From positions 1,302,001-1,366,000 of the forward strand of contig NZ_CP180316.1 of NCBI RefSeq assembly GCF_051131705.1: a stretch of 64,000 nucleotides of DNA, given 5' to 3'. The stretch's first letter is position 1. Each line of letters begins with the position of its first letter. Of the stretch, positions 30,014 through 37,934 are shown one piece after another. Under the pieces are notes generated by a model. It worked only from the letters and a program-made list of their open reading frames with translations, ran no database searches and was not told the origin of the DNA. The stretch comes from Arthrobacter_M sp030063245. Lineage in GTDB: Bacteria > Actinomycetota > Actinomycetes > Actinomycetales > Micrococcaceae. The position numbers were made by a program, and so were the translations under genes.

Positions 30014-30868
30014 ATGCCCGAATACCAGACTAACGGTCCCATCGACCTCGCCATCGACGTCCCCGTCGGGCGCATCGAGGTCACCGCCAGCGAGCGCACG
30101 GACGTCGAGGTGCGTGTCGATCCGAGCAATCCGAGCAAGAAGGCCGACGTGCGTGCCGCCGCGGAGACCGTCGTCGAATACCGGGACGGCCGGGTCACCA
30201 TCGCCGTGCCGCACCGGTACGGCCCGCTCATCGGTAGCGGCAAAGAGTCGGTGGATGTCACCGTCGACCTGCCGAGCGGCTCACGGCTGACCGCCGACAC
30301 CAGTTTCGGCCGGATCCGCACCCACGGGCCACTTGGTGCGACGCGGATCAAGTCCTCGGCCGGCGACGTGAGCATCGAGCGTGCCGAACAGCTGCAGGTG
30401 CACGCCAGCAGCGGTGAGGTGGCAGTCGGCCACGTCGACGGCGACTTGGAGCTCACCTCAGGCAACGGCCCGACTCGCGTCGACTACGTGGGTGGGACCG
30501 CCGCGCTCAAGGCTTCCAACGGCGACATCCACGTCGGTGTGGCAGGAGGGGCGCTGACCGCGAAGCTCGCGAACGGTTCGATCAGCATCGGCGAGGCCCT
30601 CGACTCGGTGACCGCCCGCAGTTCCTACGGCAAGATCCGCATCGACGAGGTGTCCTCCGGCGCCATCGCGCTTGACGCGTCCTATGGGGAGGTGCTCGTC
30701 GCTATCCGCCGCGGCGTCGCCGCCTGGCTCGACATCCAGTCCAAGAACGGCGTGGTGTGCAACGACATGAACGCCGGCGAGGGCCCCGCGGGTAGCGAGA
30801 GCAGCGTCGAAGTGCGGGTGCGCACCAGCTACGGGGACATCACGGTCCAGCCCGCCATCGCACAGTAG
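30014..30868 (+). CDS. DUF4097-family beta-repeat protein
   Basis: A 284-residue protein with successive short beta-strand repeats (GEVAVGHVDGDLELTSGNG, KASNGDIHVGVAGG, ANGSISIGEALDSV, SSYGKIRIDEVSSG, ASYGEVLVAI), the pattern of the DUF4097 adhesin-like fold. No signal peptide or membrane segment is visible, so it is probably cytoplasmic. GAAAGG precedes the ATG. Genes of this type are often next to small ABC exporters and their regulators, as here; the molecular role is not established. Confidence 0.82.
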   Translation: MPEYQTNGPIDLAIDVPVGRIEVTASERTDVEVRVDPSNPSKKADVRAAAETVVEYRDGRVTIAVPHRYGPLIGSGKESVDVTVDLPSGSRLTADTSFGRIRTHGPLGATRIKSSAGDVSIERAEQLQVHASSGEVAVGHVDGDLELTSGNGPTRVDYVGGTAALKASNGDIHVGVAGGALTAKLANGSISIGEALDSVTARSSYGKIRIDEVSSGAIALDASYGEVLVAIRRGVAAWLDIQSKNGVVCNDMNAGEGPAGSESSVEVRVRTSYGDITVQPAIAQ

Positions 30869-30959
30869 ACCCGCGCAACGTCACACACCCAGGGAGGCCA
30901 CGGCCGACGCCCGGCAGTCGGAACCAACACACCCATCCACCGGACGGAAGGAACTACCA

Positions 30960-31919
30960 ATGACCATCGTCAGCCCAGCGATCGAACTGCGCGGTTTGTG
31001 CAAGTCGTTCGGCGACAAAGTGGTGCTCGACGGCGTCGACCTCACCGTCGCGCGCGGCACAGTGTCGGCTCTCCTTGGACCGAACGGCGCCGGCAAGACC
31101 ACCGCCGTCAACATCCTTACGACTCTTGTGCGGCCCGGCGGCGGCGGCGCAACCGTCGATGGACATGATGTGGTGCGGAACCCGGACGGCGTGCGTGCCG
31201 GGATCGGCCTCACCGGCCAGTTCTCGGCGGTCGACAAGCTGCTGACCGGCGAGGAGAACCTGAGGCTCATGGCGCGGCTGCGTCACCTGCCGGCCAAGCG
31301 GGTGAAGGCCCGCGTGGCCGAGCTGCTCGAGCAGTTCGACCTGGTCGAGGCGGCCCGCAAGCCGCTCGCCACGTACTCGGGTGGCATGGCGCGCCGGCTG
31401 GACCTGGCGATGACCCTTGTCGACACCCCGAGGATCATCTTCCTCGATGAGCCGACCACCGGACTCGACCCGCGCAGCCGCCACACCATGTGGGACATCG
31501 TGCGCGAGCTGGTTGCGCAGGGCACCACGGTGCTGCTCACCACGCAGTACCTTGACGAAGCCGACGAGCTCGCCGACCGGATCGCAGTGCTGGACGGCGG
31601 GAAGATCGTCGCCGAGGGCACCCCCGACGAGCTGAAGCGGCTCGTGCCGGGCGGCCACATCCGCCTGCAGTTCGCGGACGCGCAGGCCCTGAACTCGGCT
31701 GCGGCCCTGTTCGCCGAGGCTGCCCGCAAGGATGCGGCGCTCAGCCTCGAGGTACCGAACCGCGACGGGGTGCGTAGCCTGCGGAGCGCCCTCGACCGAC
31801 TCGACGGCGCGGGCATCGAGGTCGCCGACCTCAGCATCCACACCCCCGACCTGGACGACGTGTTCTTCGCGCTCACCGCCCGGGTCGAGCACACCCGGAC
31901 AGAAGGGATCCCCTCATGA
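30960..31919 (+). CDS. ABC exporter ATP-binding protein, DrrA type
   Basis: A 319-residue ATPase of the daunorubicin-resistance (DrrA) class. Walker A GPNGAGKTT is at about residues 40-48, the signature reads YSGGMARRLDLAM and Walker B is IIFLDEPTTGLDPRSR, followed by the DrrA-type C-terminal extension (about 225-310). GGAAGG precedes the ATG. It overlaps the permease gene by ATGA. The likely job is export of a hydrophobic compound or drug, with substrate unknown. Confidence 0.92.
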   Translation: MTIVSPAIELRGLCKSFGDKVVLDGVDLTVARGTVSALLGPNGAGKTTAVNILTTLVRPGGGGATVDGHDVVRNPDGVRAGIGLTGQFSAVDKLLTGEENLRLMARLRHLPAKRVKARVAELLEQFDLVEAARKPLATYSGGMARRLDLAMTLVDTPRIIFLDEPTTGLDPRSRHTMWDIVRELVAQGTTVLLTTQYLDEADELADRIAVLDGGKIVAEGTPDELKRLVPGGHIRLQFADAQALNSAAALFAEAARKDAALSLEVPNRDGVRSLRSALDRLDGAGIEVADLSIHTPDLDDVFFALTARVEHTRTEGIPS

Positions 31920-32728
31920 CCACCGCAACAACCCAACCCCAGCGCGGGCACGTCCTGTCGGACTCGTTGACGATGACGAGCCGGAACCTGCTGCATATGA
32001 TCCGCTATCCGGGTCTGACAGTCTTCGTCGTGGTGTTACCGGTGGTGTTCCTGCTTTTGTTCGTGTATGTGTTCGGCGGCACTATTGGGGCCGGGCTCCC
32101 GGGTGGGGCCGTCGACGCACGCGAGGCGTATGCCGCCTATGTGCTTCCCGGCATCCTGCTCATGACGGTCGCCGGGAGCGCGGGAGGCACCGCCACGACG
32201 GTCTCGATGGACATGACGGAGGGCATCGTCGCGCGATTCCGCACGATGGCGTTCTCTCGGGCGGCAGTGCTGACCGGGCACGTGCTCGGGAACACCCTCC
32301 AGGCGCTCATCGCCGTCGTGGTCGTGTTCGGCGTCGGCCTGCTGATCGGCGTCCGGCCCACCGCCGGGCCGCTGCAGTGGCTTGCGGCCGCCGGACTGAT
32401 GGCACTGGTCGCATTCGCGATCACGTGGCTCGCGGTCGCGATGGGGATGGCGGCGAAGTCGGTGGAGACCGCCAGCAACCAGCCGCTCATACTCACCTTC
32501 CTCCCCTTTCTGGGGAGCGGCTTCGTGCCGACCGAATCGATGCCGGCGTGGCTGCATGGGTTCGCGCAGTACCAGCCGTTCACCCCGTGGATCGAGACCG
32601 TGCGGGGATTGCTGACCGGCAGCGACATGGGCGCGAACCCGCTGCTCGCGATCGGTTGGATCGTGCTGCTGTCGGTCGTCGGCTACGCCTGGTCGATGGT
32701 GCTCTACAACCAGAAGTCGGTGCGCTGA
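31916..32728 (+). CDS. ABC-2 type exporter permease, DrrB type
   Basis: A 270-residue membrane protein with six hydrophobic segments. MIRYPGLTVFVVVLPVVFLLLF-like sequence near residue 30, ARFRTMAFSRAAVLTGHVLG and the FLPFLGSGFVPTESMP loop are typical of DrrB/ABC-2 permeases. The ATG overlaps the ATPase stop, so the two are coupled. Confidence 0.92.
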   Translation: MTTATTQPQRGHVLSDSLTMTSRNLLHMIRYPGLTVFVVVLPVVFLLLFVYVFGGTIGAGLPGGAVDAREAYAAYVLPGILLMTVAGSAGGTATTVSMDMTEGIVARFRTMAFSRAAVLTGHVLGNTLQALIAVVVVFGVGLLIGVRPTAGPLQWLAAAGLMALVAFAITWLAVAMGMAAKSVETASNQPLILTFLPFLGSGFVPTESMPAWLHGFAQYQPFTPWIETVRGLLTGSDMGANPLLAIGWIVLLSVVGYAWSMVLYNQKSVR

Positions 32729-33146
32729 TCCGATGGCACGCTCGTCGTGAAGGCCCAGGGCGCACTGACGTTCGGATCGGCCGAGCGGCGAGCCTCGAGG
32801 TGATCTTCGCCCCGGCCTCGCCCGCCGACCTGCTCAATATGTTCGCATCCTTCGATGTCTCGGAGGCCGAAGCCGCCGCGGACCGCACGCCTCCAGACGT
32901 GAAATGAGGTTCGTTGCTCGGCGCAGCAGCCATGACGACGTCCGATTCCGGTGGCTGGCGCAGAGAGTCCGAAGGAGGGCGGCGGTTTATGGATACTCTC
33001 CCACTACCCGAAAGCCCTGCGACCGCAACATCGACATGGCAGCCAACGTCCGGTCTGATTTGCCTATACTTTCTGCGGCGGCTTGTAATGCTGGCCGCCG
33101 CCCGAAAGACTGGACGAAAGCACGTCCCACCCGCGAAAGGCACCAG
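32729..33146. other. Gap between the exporter and gcvH2, possibly with a decayed gene end
   Basis: The 180 bases after the permease read, with one frameshift, as DGTLVVKAQGALTFG followed by IFAPASPADLLNMFASFDV and a stop at 32905-32907. This looks like coding sequence but I do not recognise it. The rest holds TATACT (33065-33070), a probable -10 for gcvH2; no good -35 is seen. Confidence 0.4.
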
Positions 33147-33533
33147 ATGAGCAATATTCCAGCAGACCTCTCCTACACCGCCGAGCACGAGTGGATTACC
33201 GCCCCGGACGCGAACGGCGTGGTCCGGGTGGGCATCACCGATTTTGCCCAGGACGCGCTGGGCGATGTTGTCTATGTGCAGATGCCCGAAGCCGGGAGTA
33301 ACGTCGCCGCGGCCGCCGTCGTCGGTGAGGTCGAGTCGACCAAGAGCGTCAGCGATATTTACGCACCGCTCGCCGGGGAAGTTTCCGCCCGCAATGAGGC
33401 CCTGGACGGCGAGCCTGCGCTGATTAACTCCGACCCGTACGGCGACGGTTGGCTGCTGGAGATTAAGCTCGACGACGTCTCGTCCGTGGACACGCTGCTC
33501 AGTGCCGGTGAGTACGAACAACAGGTAGGCTAG
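33147..33533 (+). CDS. gcvH: Glycine cleavage system H protein (second copy, GarA cluster)
   Basis: A 128-residue lipoyl protein. AEHEWI near residue 12 and the lipoylated Lys66 in VESTKSVSDIYAP are intact. GAAAGG precedes the ATG at 33147; longer reading upstream has no family likeness. It heads gcvH-garA-ftsR-bfn-merR, an order also found in mycobacteria (Rv1826-Rv1830), and is therefore probably the ancestral copy, while the gene at 6285 belongs to the riboswitch operon. Confidence 0.95.
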   Translation: MSNIPADLSYTAEHEWITAPDANGVVRVGITDFAQDALGDVVYVQMPEAGSNVAAAAVVGEVESTKSVSDIYAPLAGEVSARNEALDGEPALINSDPYGDGWLLEIKLDDVSSVDTLLSAGEYEQQVG

Positions 33534-33594
33534 TGGGAAGGGCGGCGCTTGCTTGCGTAGGCGCGCCGCTGATGGCGACATTCACTACAGTTTT

Positions 33595-33611
33595 TTGTTA
33601 CGCGCCGGCCG
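33595..33611 (+). promoter_or_regulatory. TTGTTACG(CG)CCGGCCG motif upstream of garA
   Basis: TTGTTACGCGCCGGCCG lies 46 bases before the garA start. Nearly the same string, TTGTTACGCCGGCCG, lies upstream of pyc at 37816-37830. It could be a shared operator or part of a promoter; unverified. Confidence 0.3.
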
Positions 33612-33656
33612 TACGATTGTGCGGGCCGCGGGCTAGCGACATGAGGAGGAGTACCG

Positions 33657-34142
33657 ATGGTTGACAACTCAAGCAACGCCGTGTCCAGTGGTCAGGCGGA
33701 GTTTGCGGATCAGCCGGGTGCTTCCGAGACGACGTCGATCCAACTGTCTCCGCTCAGCAGGGAGCCAACGGTTGAGCATAAGCTGGCCTCGGAAGAGCGG
33801 GTGGCGGTGGAGGCTCTGCCGGCCGGCTCCGCACTGCTGATTGCGCACAGCGGACCCAACCGCGGCGCCCGGTTCCTGCTCGATGCCGACATGACGACTG
33901 CGGGCCGGCATCCGGCCGCCGACGTATTTTTGGATGACGTCACCGTGTCCCGGCGGCATGTCCAGTTCCGCCGGCTGCGCGGCGGATTCGAGGTCGTCGA
34001 TTCCGGCAGCCTCAACGGGACATATGTCAATGGAGACCGGGTTGACTCGGTCCGGCTGCGCAGCGGGGATGAAGTCCAGATCGGCAAGTTTCGGCTCACG
34101 TACTACTACAGCCCCGCCGCTCCCGCCCAGACTCAGCCCTGA
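33657..34142 (+). CDS. garA: GarA/OdhI-type FHA protein
   Basis: A 161-residue cytoplasmic regulator. Residues 62-150 form an FHA domain (TTAGRHPAADVFLDDVTVSRRHVQFRR split across beta strands, GSLNGTYVNG). The N-terminal tail keeps SETTSI (Thr25/Thr26), the site phosphorylated by PknB/PknG in mycobacteria and corynebacteria. Unphosphorylated GarA/OdhI inhibits 2-oxoglutarate dehydrogenase and, in mycobacteria, controls glutamate enzymes. GAGGAG precedes the ATG. The neighbourhood is the classic gcvH-garA-merR set. Confidence 0.93.
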   Translation: MVDNSSNAVSSGQAEFADQPGASETTSIQLSPLSREPTVEHKLASEERVAVEALPAGSALLIAHSGPNRGARFLLDADMTTAGRHPAADVFLDDVTVSRRHVQFRRLRGGFEVVDSGSLNGTYVNGDRVDSVRLRSGDEVQIGKFRLTYYYSPAAPAQTQP

Positions 34143-34150
34143 GGGCCGGC

Positions 34151-34915
34151 ATGGGCAGCATGAATCAGCCGGCGCGCAGGACCCTGACGGATGCCCGTAC
34201 GCACTCGGGACGGTCCCGACCACCCGTCATTTTCAATATTGGCGAGGTGCTGGCTCAGCTGAGCGAGGACTTTCCGTCGGTGACCGCCTCCAAGATCCGC
34301 TTCTATGAAGAGAAGGGGCTGATCGCCCCGCAGCGGACGCCGGCAGGATACCGGCAGTTCCGGGAAGCCGACGTCGAGCGGCTGCGTTTTGTTCTGGCCC
34401 TGCAGCGCGATCATTATCTTCCACTGAAGGTGATCCGCGACTATCTGGACGCGATTGACCGCGGCGAAGGGCCCGAAAATCTGCCCCCGGGCGTGTCCAT
34501 CGCGCCGCGGATGGTATCTGATGAATTTGCCGTCGAGCTCAAGAGCCGGGCGCGCAGGCTCAGCCCGGAGCAGCTGCGCGCCGAGTCGGGGGCCAGTGGT
34601 GAGCTGGTGGCCTCGCTCGTGAGCTTTGGCCTGATCGCCGCCGTTGACGGCCATTTTGATGACCACGCCCTGCGCGTGGCGAAGGCCTGCACCGCGCTCT
34701 CATCGCACGGGCTGGAGCCGCGGCACCTGCGCCCATTCCAGGCCGCCGCCGAACGCGAGTTCGGGCTGGTGGAGCGGGCGGTCGCGCCGCTGAGCTCGCG
34801 CCGTGACGGTGCCTCGCAGGCCCGGGCCGCGGAGACGGCCCGTGAAATCAGCGAACTGTGTCTGAGTCTGCACAGTGCGCTGGTCCAGGATCGGATTTCC
34901 CGGATGGACCGCTGA
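34151..34915 (+). CDS. ftsR: MerR-family regulator, FtsR (Rv1828) type
   Basis: A 254-residue MerR protein. The winged helix lies at about 25-100 (NIGEVLAQLSEDFPSVTASK, then IRFYEEKGLIAPQRTPAGYR). The long C-terminal part with SPEQLRAESGAS is shared with Rv1828/FtsR, which in Corynebacterium activates ftsZ. ATGs at 34151 and 34160 are both possible. It lies eight bases after garA. Confidence 0.85.
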   Translation: MGSMNQPARRTLTDARTHSGRSRPPVIFNIGEVLAQLSEDFPSVTASKIRFYEEKGLIAPQRTPAGYRQFREADVERLRFVLALQRDHYLPLKVIRDYLDAIDRGEGPENLPPGVSIAPRMVSDEFAVELKSRARRLSPEQLRAESGASGELVASLVSFGLIAAVDGHFDDHALRVAKACTALSSHGLEPRHLRPFQAAAEREFGLVERAVAPLSSRRDGASQARAAETAREISELCLSLHSALVQDRISRMDR

Positions 34916-34960
34916 TGTATTCCCGGACCCCGACGCTGCGCGAAGGATGACTGACCGGAC

Positions 34961-35464
34961 ATGATTGAGCTGGAGATCGTCGGTGTGCGGGTGGAGATGC
35001 CTTCCAACCAGCCATTGGTGCTGCTCAAAGAGGTGGCGGGGGATCGCCACCTGCCGATCTGGATCGGCACGGCGGAGGCCACGGCCATCGCGCTTGCTCA
35101 GCAGGGTGTTGTCCCGCCCCGTCCCCTGACCCATGACCTGCTCTGCAGCATCGTGAAGGCGCTGGGGCGCTCCGTTGCCAGCGTTACGCTGACGGCCGTT
35201 GAGGACGGCGTTTTCTACGCCCAGCTGATGTTCGACGACGGCACAGCGGTTGGTTCCCGGGCCTCGGATGCGCTGGCGGTCGCGTTGCGCGCGGACTGCA
35301 CCATCTGGTGTGCTCCGGCGGTGATGGAGGACGCCGGGGTGCGGATAACCGATCACGATGAAGAAGAACCCGACGCCATCACCTCCCCGGAAGCCGAGGA
35401 GCGGGAGCTTCGCCGGTTCCGTGAATTCCTTAACGGCGTGGAACCGGAGGACTTCGAGAAATGA
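34961..35464 (+). CDS. DUF151 bifunctional nuclease-family protein
   Basis: A 167-residue protein of the DUF151/BFN family (Rv1829 relatives). Diagnostic blocks are NQPLVLLKEVAGDRHLPIWIG, AIALAQQGVVPPRPLTHDLL and SRASDALAVALRADC. The C-terminal tail is acidic. Nuclease activity is known for plant members, while the bacterial role is unsettled. It sits in the conserved cluster between the two MerR genes. Confidence 0.88.
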   Translation: MIELEIVGVRVEMPSNQPLVLLKEVAGDRHLPIWIGTAEATAIALAQQGVVPPRPLTHDLLCSIVKALGRSVASVTLTAVEDGVFYAQLMFDDGTAVGSRASDALAVALRADCTIWCAPAVMEDAGVRITDHDEEEPDAITSPEAEERELRRFREFLNGVEPEDFEK

Positions 35465-35790
35465 GGTGCGCGAAAGAGGTGATCGCGTCCGGGTAAGGTT
35501 AAAGCTGAACCTGAAAGTTCCGACACGCCGGAAAATTAGTTCCCGCGTCTTTGACCAAAGGCCGTGGCGGCTCTAACGTCGGTATATGAGTTCCCATTGC
35601 CAGTGGGAGTTCGGGCGGTCAGACTGTTCGGGTATGCACTTCAGCTCTGCACCACCGATCATGCGATACCGATACCAGCACTCTTGAGGCAAGTTCAGGC
35701 TTGAGCTTGAGGCACATTTTCAGCTCTAGGCACTTTCTGCAGAAGCCGCCACGCGACTTCTCCTAGGGAACGACGACAAGGAGGGTCCAC
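35465..35790 (+). promoter_or_regulatory. Intergenic control region of the second merR gene with TTGAGGCA repeats
   Basis: No gene is supported here. At 35684-35714 the elements TTGAGGCA, TTCAGGC, TTGAGC and TTGAGGCA follow each other at six- to ten-base steps. A second related patch, AAAGCTGAACCTGAAAG, lies at about 35500. Autoregulation by one of the neighbouring MerR proteins is a reasonable guess. Confidence 0.45.
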
Positions 35791-36384
35791 GTGAGTCCGA
35801 AAGGCGACGCCGGCGAGCTAAGACACGCACCCGTCCCGGGCGAGGCCATACCGGCCGGAGCACAGGGGCTGCTGTTTACCGAGGATCTGCCCGTCCTGGA
35901 CGAAGATGCCGGTTACCGCGGACCCATCGCCTGCAAGGCTGCCGGCATCACCTACCGTCAGCTGGACTACTGGGCGCGGACGGGGCTGGTGGAACCCGCT
36001 GTGCGCGGTGCGGCCGGATCAGGGTCCCAGCGCCTCTACGGCTTTCGTGACATCCTGGTCCTCAAAGTTGTTAAGCGTCTGCTCGACACGGGAGTTTCGC
36101 TGCAGCAGATCCGCACGGCCGTGGAACATCTGCGCGAACGGGGTGTGGAAGACCTGGCACAGATCACCCTGATGAGCGACGGCGCATCGGTCTACGAGTG
36201 CACGTCCGCGGACGAGGTCATCGATCTGGTACAGGGTGGTCAGGGTGTCTTCGGCATCGCCGTCGGCCGGGTCTGGCGCGAGGTGGAGGGAAGCCTCGCC
36301 GCGCTGCCCAGCGAACACGCCGCAGTGCAGTCCTTCCCCGACGACGAACTCAGCAAGCGCCGGGACGCCCGCAAGATCTCCTAG
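35791..36384 (+). CDS. MerR-family regulator, Rv1830 type
   Basis: A 197-residue MerR-like protein. The DNA-binding domain is at about 45-115 (GPIACKAAGITYRQLDYWAR, RLYGFRDILVLKVVKRLLDTG) and SVYECTSADEVIDLVQGGQGVFGIAVG is the conserved C-terminal block of Rv1830 homologues, which influence cell division in mycobacteria. The GTG start has a perfect AAGGAGG nine bases upstream. Confidence 0.9.
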   Translation: MSPKGDAGELRHAPVPGEAIPAGAQGLLFTEDLPVLDEDAGYRGPIACKAAGITYRQLDYWARTGLVEPAVRGAAGSGSQRLYGFRDILVLKVVKRLLDTGVSLQQIRTAVEHLRERGVEDLAQITLMSDGASVYECTSADEVIDLVQGGQGVFGIAVGRVWREVEGSLAALPSEHAAVQSFPDDELSKRRDARKIS

Positions 36385-36468
36385 CCTGACCGGCACCCGC
36401 CTTGATCCCCTGTAAGTTTTGAGGTTGCGGCTGGGGACCGGTGGTGGCTGTCCGGGGGCGGTGGAAGC

Positions 36469-37311
36469 CTAGCGGTGGATGCGGTTCCGGACGGAGCCTT
36501 TCGCCAGCAGCCCGCTGAGCAGTTGGTCAAAGAGTTCCGAGGCGTTTTTCGCCGATTCTCCGGGCCACTGATGAATTGGATGCGTGGCCCCCTGAATCTG
36601 CTGCCAGTTGGCTTGCTCCGGGATGGTGGGGGACAGCAGGAGCGGGCCGAACATCGTCTTCAATTCTGCCAGGCGGTAGCTGTGTTCGGTGGATCCGCTG
36701 CGCACCCGGTTGGCGACAATTCCGGCAGCGGACAGACCAGGTGCGAACTCGGCGCGGAACAATTCGAGGGCGCGAAGGGTGCGCTGGGTGCCGGCCACGG
36801 AGAAGAGTGCCGGCTCAGCCACCAGCATGACCCGGTTACTGGCGGTCCACGCCATCCTGGTCAGGCCATTGAGCGAGGGCGGGCAGTCGATCAGCACCAG
36901 CCGGTATGTGCGGGTGCTGCGCGGGGTCGAATTGGTGGAATTGTTCAGCAGCGTGTGGAGCCGGCGCAGATCCCTGCGCCCCAGGTCAGGCCGGTCGTAA
37001 ACGCCGGCGAAGGCCGAACCTATCGCCACGTCCAACACGGGTGCGGCGCCGCCGTCGGAGGTGGCGTTTTTGACCCACCCGCTGGGGAGCACATTGGCGG
37101 CAAGCGCCGCCTTACGGGCGTTCTTGAGCATGTGCCCGATATCCTGCTGGCCGTCGGCGCAGACAGCCAAGCCGGTGCTGGCGTCCGCATGCGGGTCGAG
37201 GTCGATCACCAGGGTCGGAACGCCGGCCGCCAGCGCTGCCGAGGCCAGCCCCAGGGTGACGGACGTCTTGCCGACGCCTCCTTTGAGACTGCTGATGCTC
37301 ACTACCTGCAC
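36469..37311 (-). CDS. ParA/MinD-type ATPase
   Basis: A 280-residue P-loop ATPase. SISSLKGGVGKTSVTLGLA is the deviant Walker A at about residues 5-16, LVIDLDPHADAST and VLIDCPPSLNGLTR follow. The start is uncertain: GTG at 37311 is chosen because family homology begins there and AAAAGG lies upstream, while an ATG at 37395 would add 28 residues unlike the family. It is convergent with the merR gene. No partner gene is adjacent and its cargo is unknown. Confidence 0.85.
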   Translation of the reverse strand: MQVVSISSLKGGVGKTSVTLGLASAALAAGVPTLVIDLDPHADASTGLAVCADGQQDIGHMLKNARKAALAANVLPSGWVKNATSDGGAAPVLDVAIGSAFAGVYDRPDLGRRDLRRLHTLLNNSTNSTPRSTRTYRLVLIDCPPSLNGLTRMAWTASNRVMLVAEPALFSVAGTQRTLRALELFRAEFAPGLSAAGIVANRVRSGSTEHSYRLAELKTMFGPLLLSPTIPEQANWQQIQGATHPIHQWPGESAKNASELFDQLLSGLLAKGSVRNRIHR

Positions 37312-37494
37312 GGCTTGAACCAATACCTTTTCGTCGCCTACTCGTATGCGTGCTGCTGCCGTGTCCGCGCCGTGCCCGGGGGTAACCCGAGGCATGGAGT
37401 CAGAAACATGCTATATGCGGACCGTTCGCGGCTTGCGGCCCCATCGAAAAACGACACCAATAGCACACGTAACCCGGCGGGTGGACCGCTGCCT

Positions 37495-37750
37495 GACAAC
37501 ACCGTACCGACGCCATTCAGCGACCGGCACATGGGGGTCTTCTACGGAACCCCACCTTCATCATATGTTGAACGCCCTCGGCTTCCGGTCTTTGGATGAG
37601 CTGGACGGGCGGCGCTGCCCGATCCCCACCAGTGTGCGGACGGAAGCGACGCGGTCTCTCCGTGACGGCCGATGAGGCTCGCCATGCGGCGGATCTACGT
37701 GCCCGCGCACGAGCGTGCAACGCTGCACAAGACCTTCTGTATCCGCAGGT
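37495..37750 (+). pseudogene. Relic of a second glycine dehydrogenase gene (gcvP)
   Basis: Three pieces of GcvP survive in order: TPFSDRHMG (37510-37536, compare TSFADRHIG in the intact gene), MLNALGFRSLDEL plus PTSVR in another frame (37565-37640, compare MLKAIGYDSIDGL), and LHKTFCI (37723-37743), the PLP-lysine motif. CTGCACAAGACCTTCTG is identical in the intact gene at 4181-4200. About 660 codons between the second and third pieces are missing. It lies downstream of the gcvH2-garA-merR cluster, where mycobacteria keep gcvB/gcvP, so this is probably the ancestral site. Confidence 0.7.
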
Positions 37751-37802
37751 CCGCCGTGCTCCTGTATTTCGTGCTCTTGTACTACATTGGTACGACGCAG
37801 AT

Positions 37803-37830
37803 TTGTTACGACGCATTGTTACGCCGGCCG
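37803..37830 (+). promoter_or_regulatory. Repeated TTGTTACG motif upstream of pyc
   Basis: TTGTTACG occurs at 37803 and 37816, and TACGACGCA at 37791 and 37807. The second copy continues as TTGTTACGCCGGCCG, almost the same as the string upstream of garA. It could bind a regulator of central carbon genes; inference only. Confidence 0.3.
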
Positions 37831-37934
37831 GTTGTGACCTATGGCACCTCGACTTGTCCTGAGCTCGTTCGCTCTTAGAGACTGACAGCACGCAGACCCG
37901 CCACCTTCCTCCGACCCAGTTCCCCAGGAGCATC

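Noticed and set aside
37346..37675. 109-residue open frame upstream of pyc as a new gene
   Set aside because: Part of it matches GcvP and neighbouring GcvP pieces are in another frame, so it is better explained as a relic.
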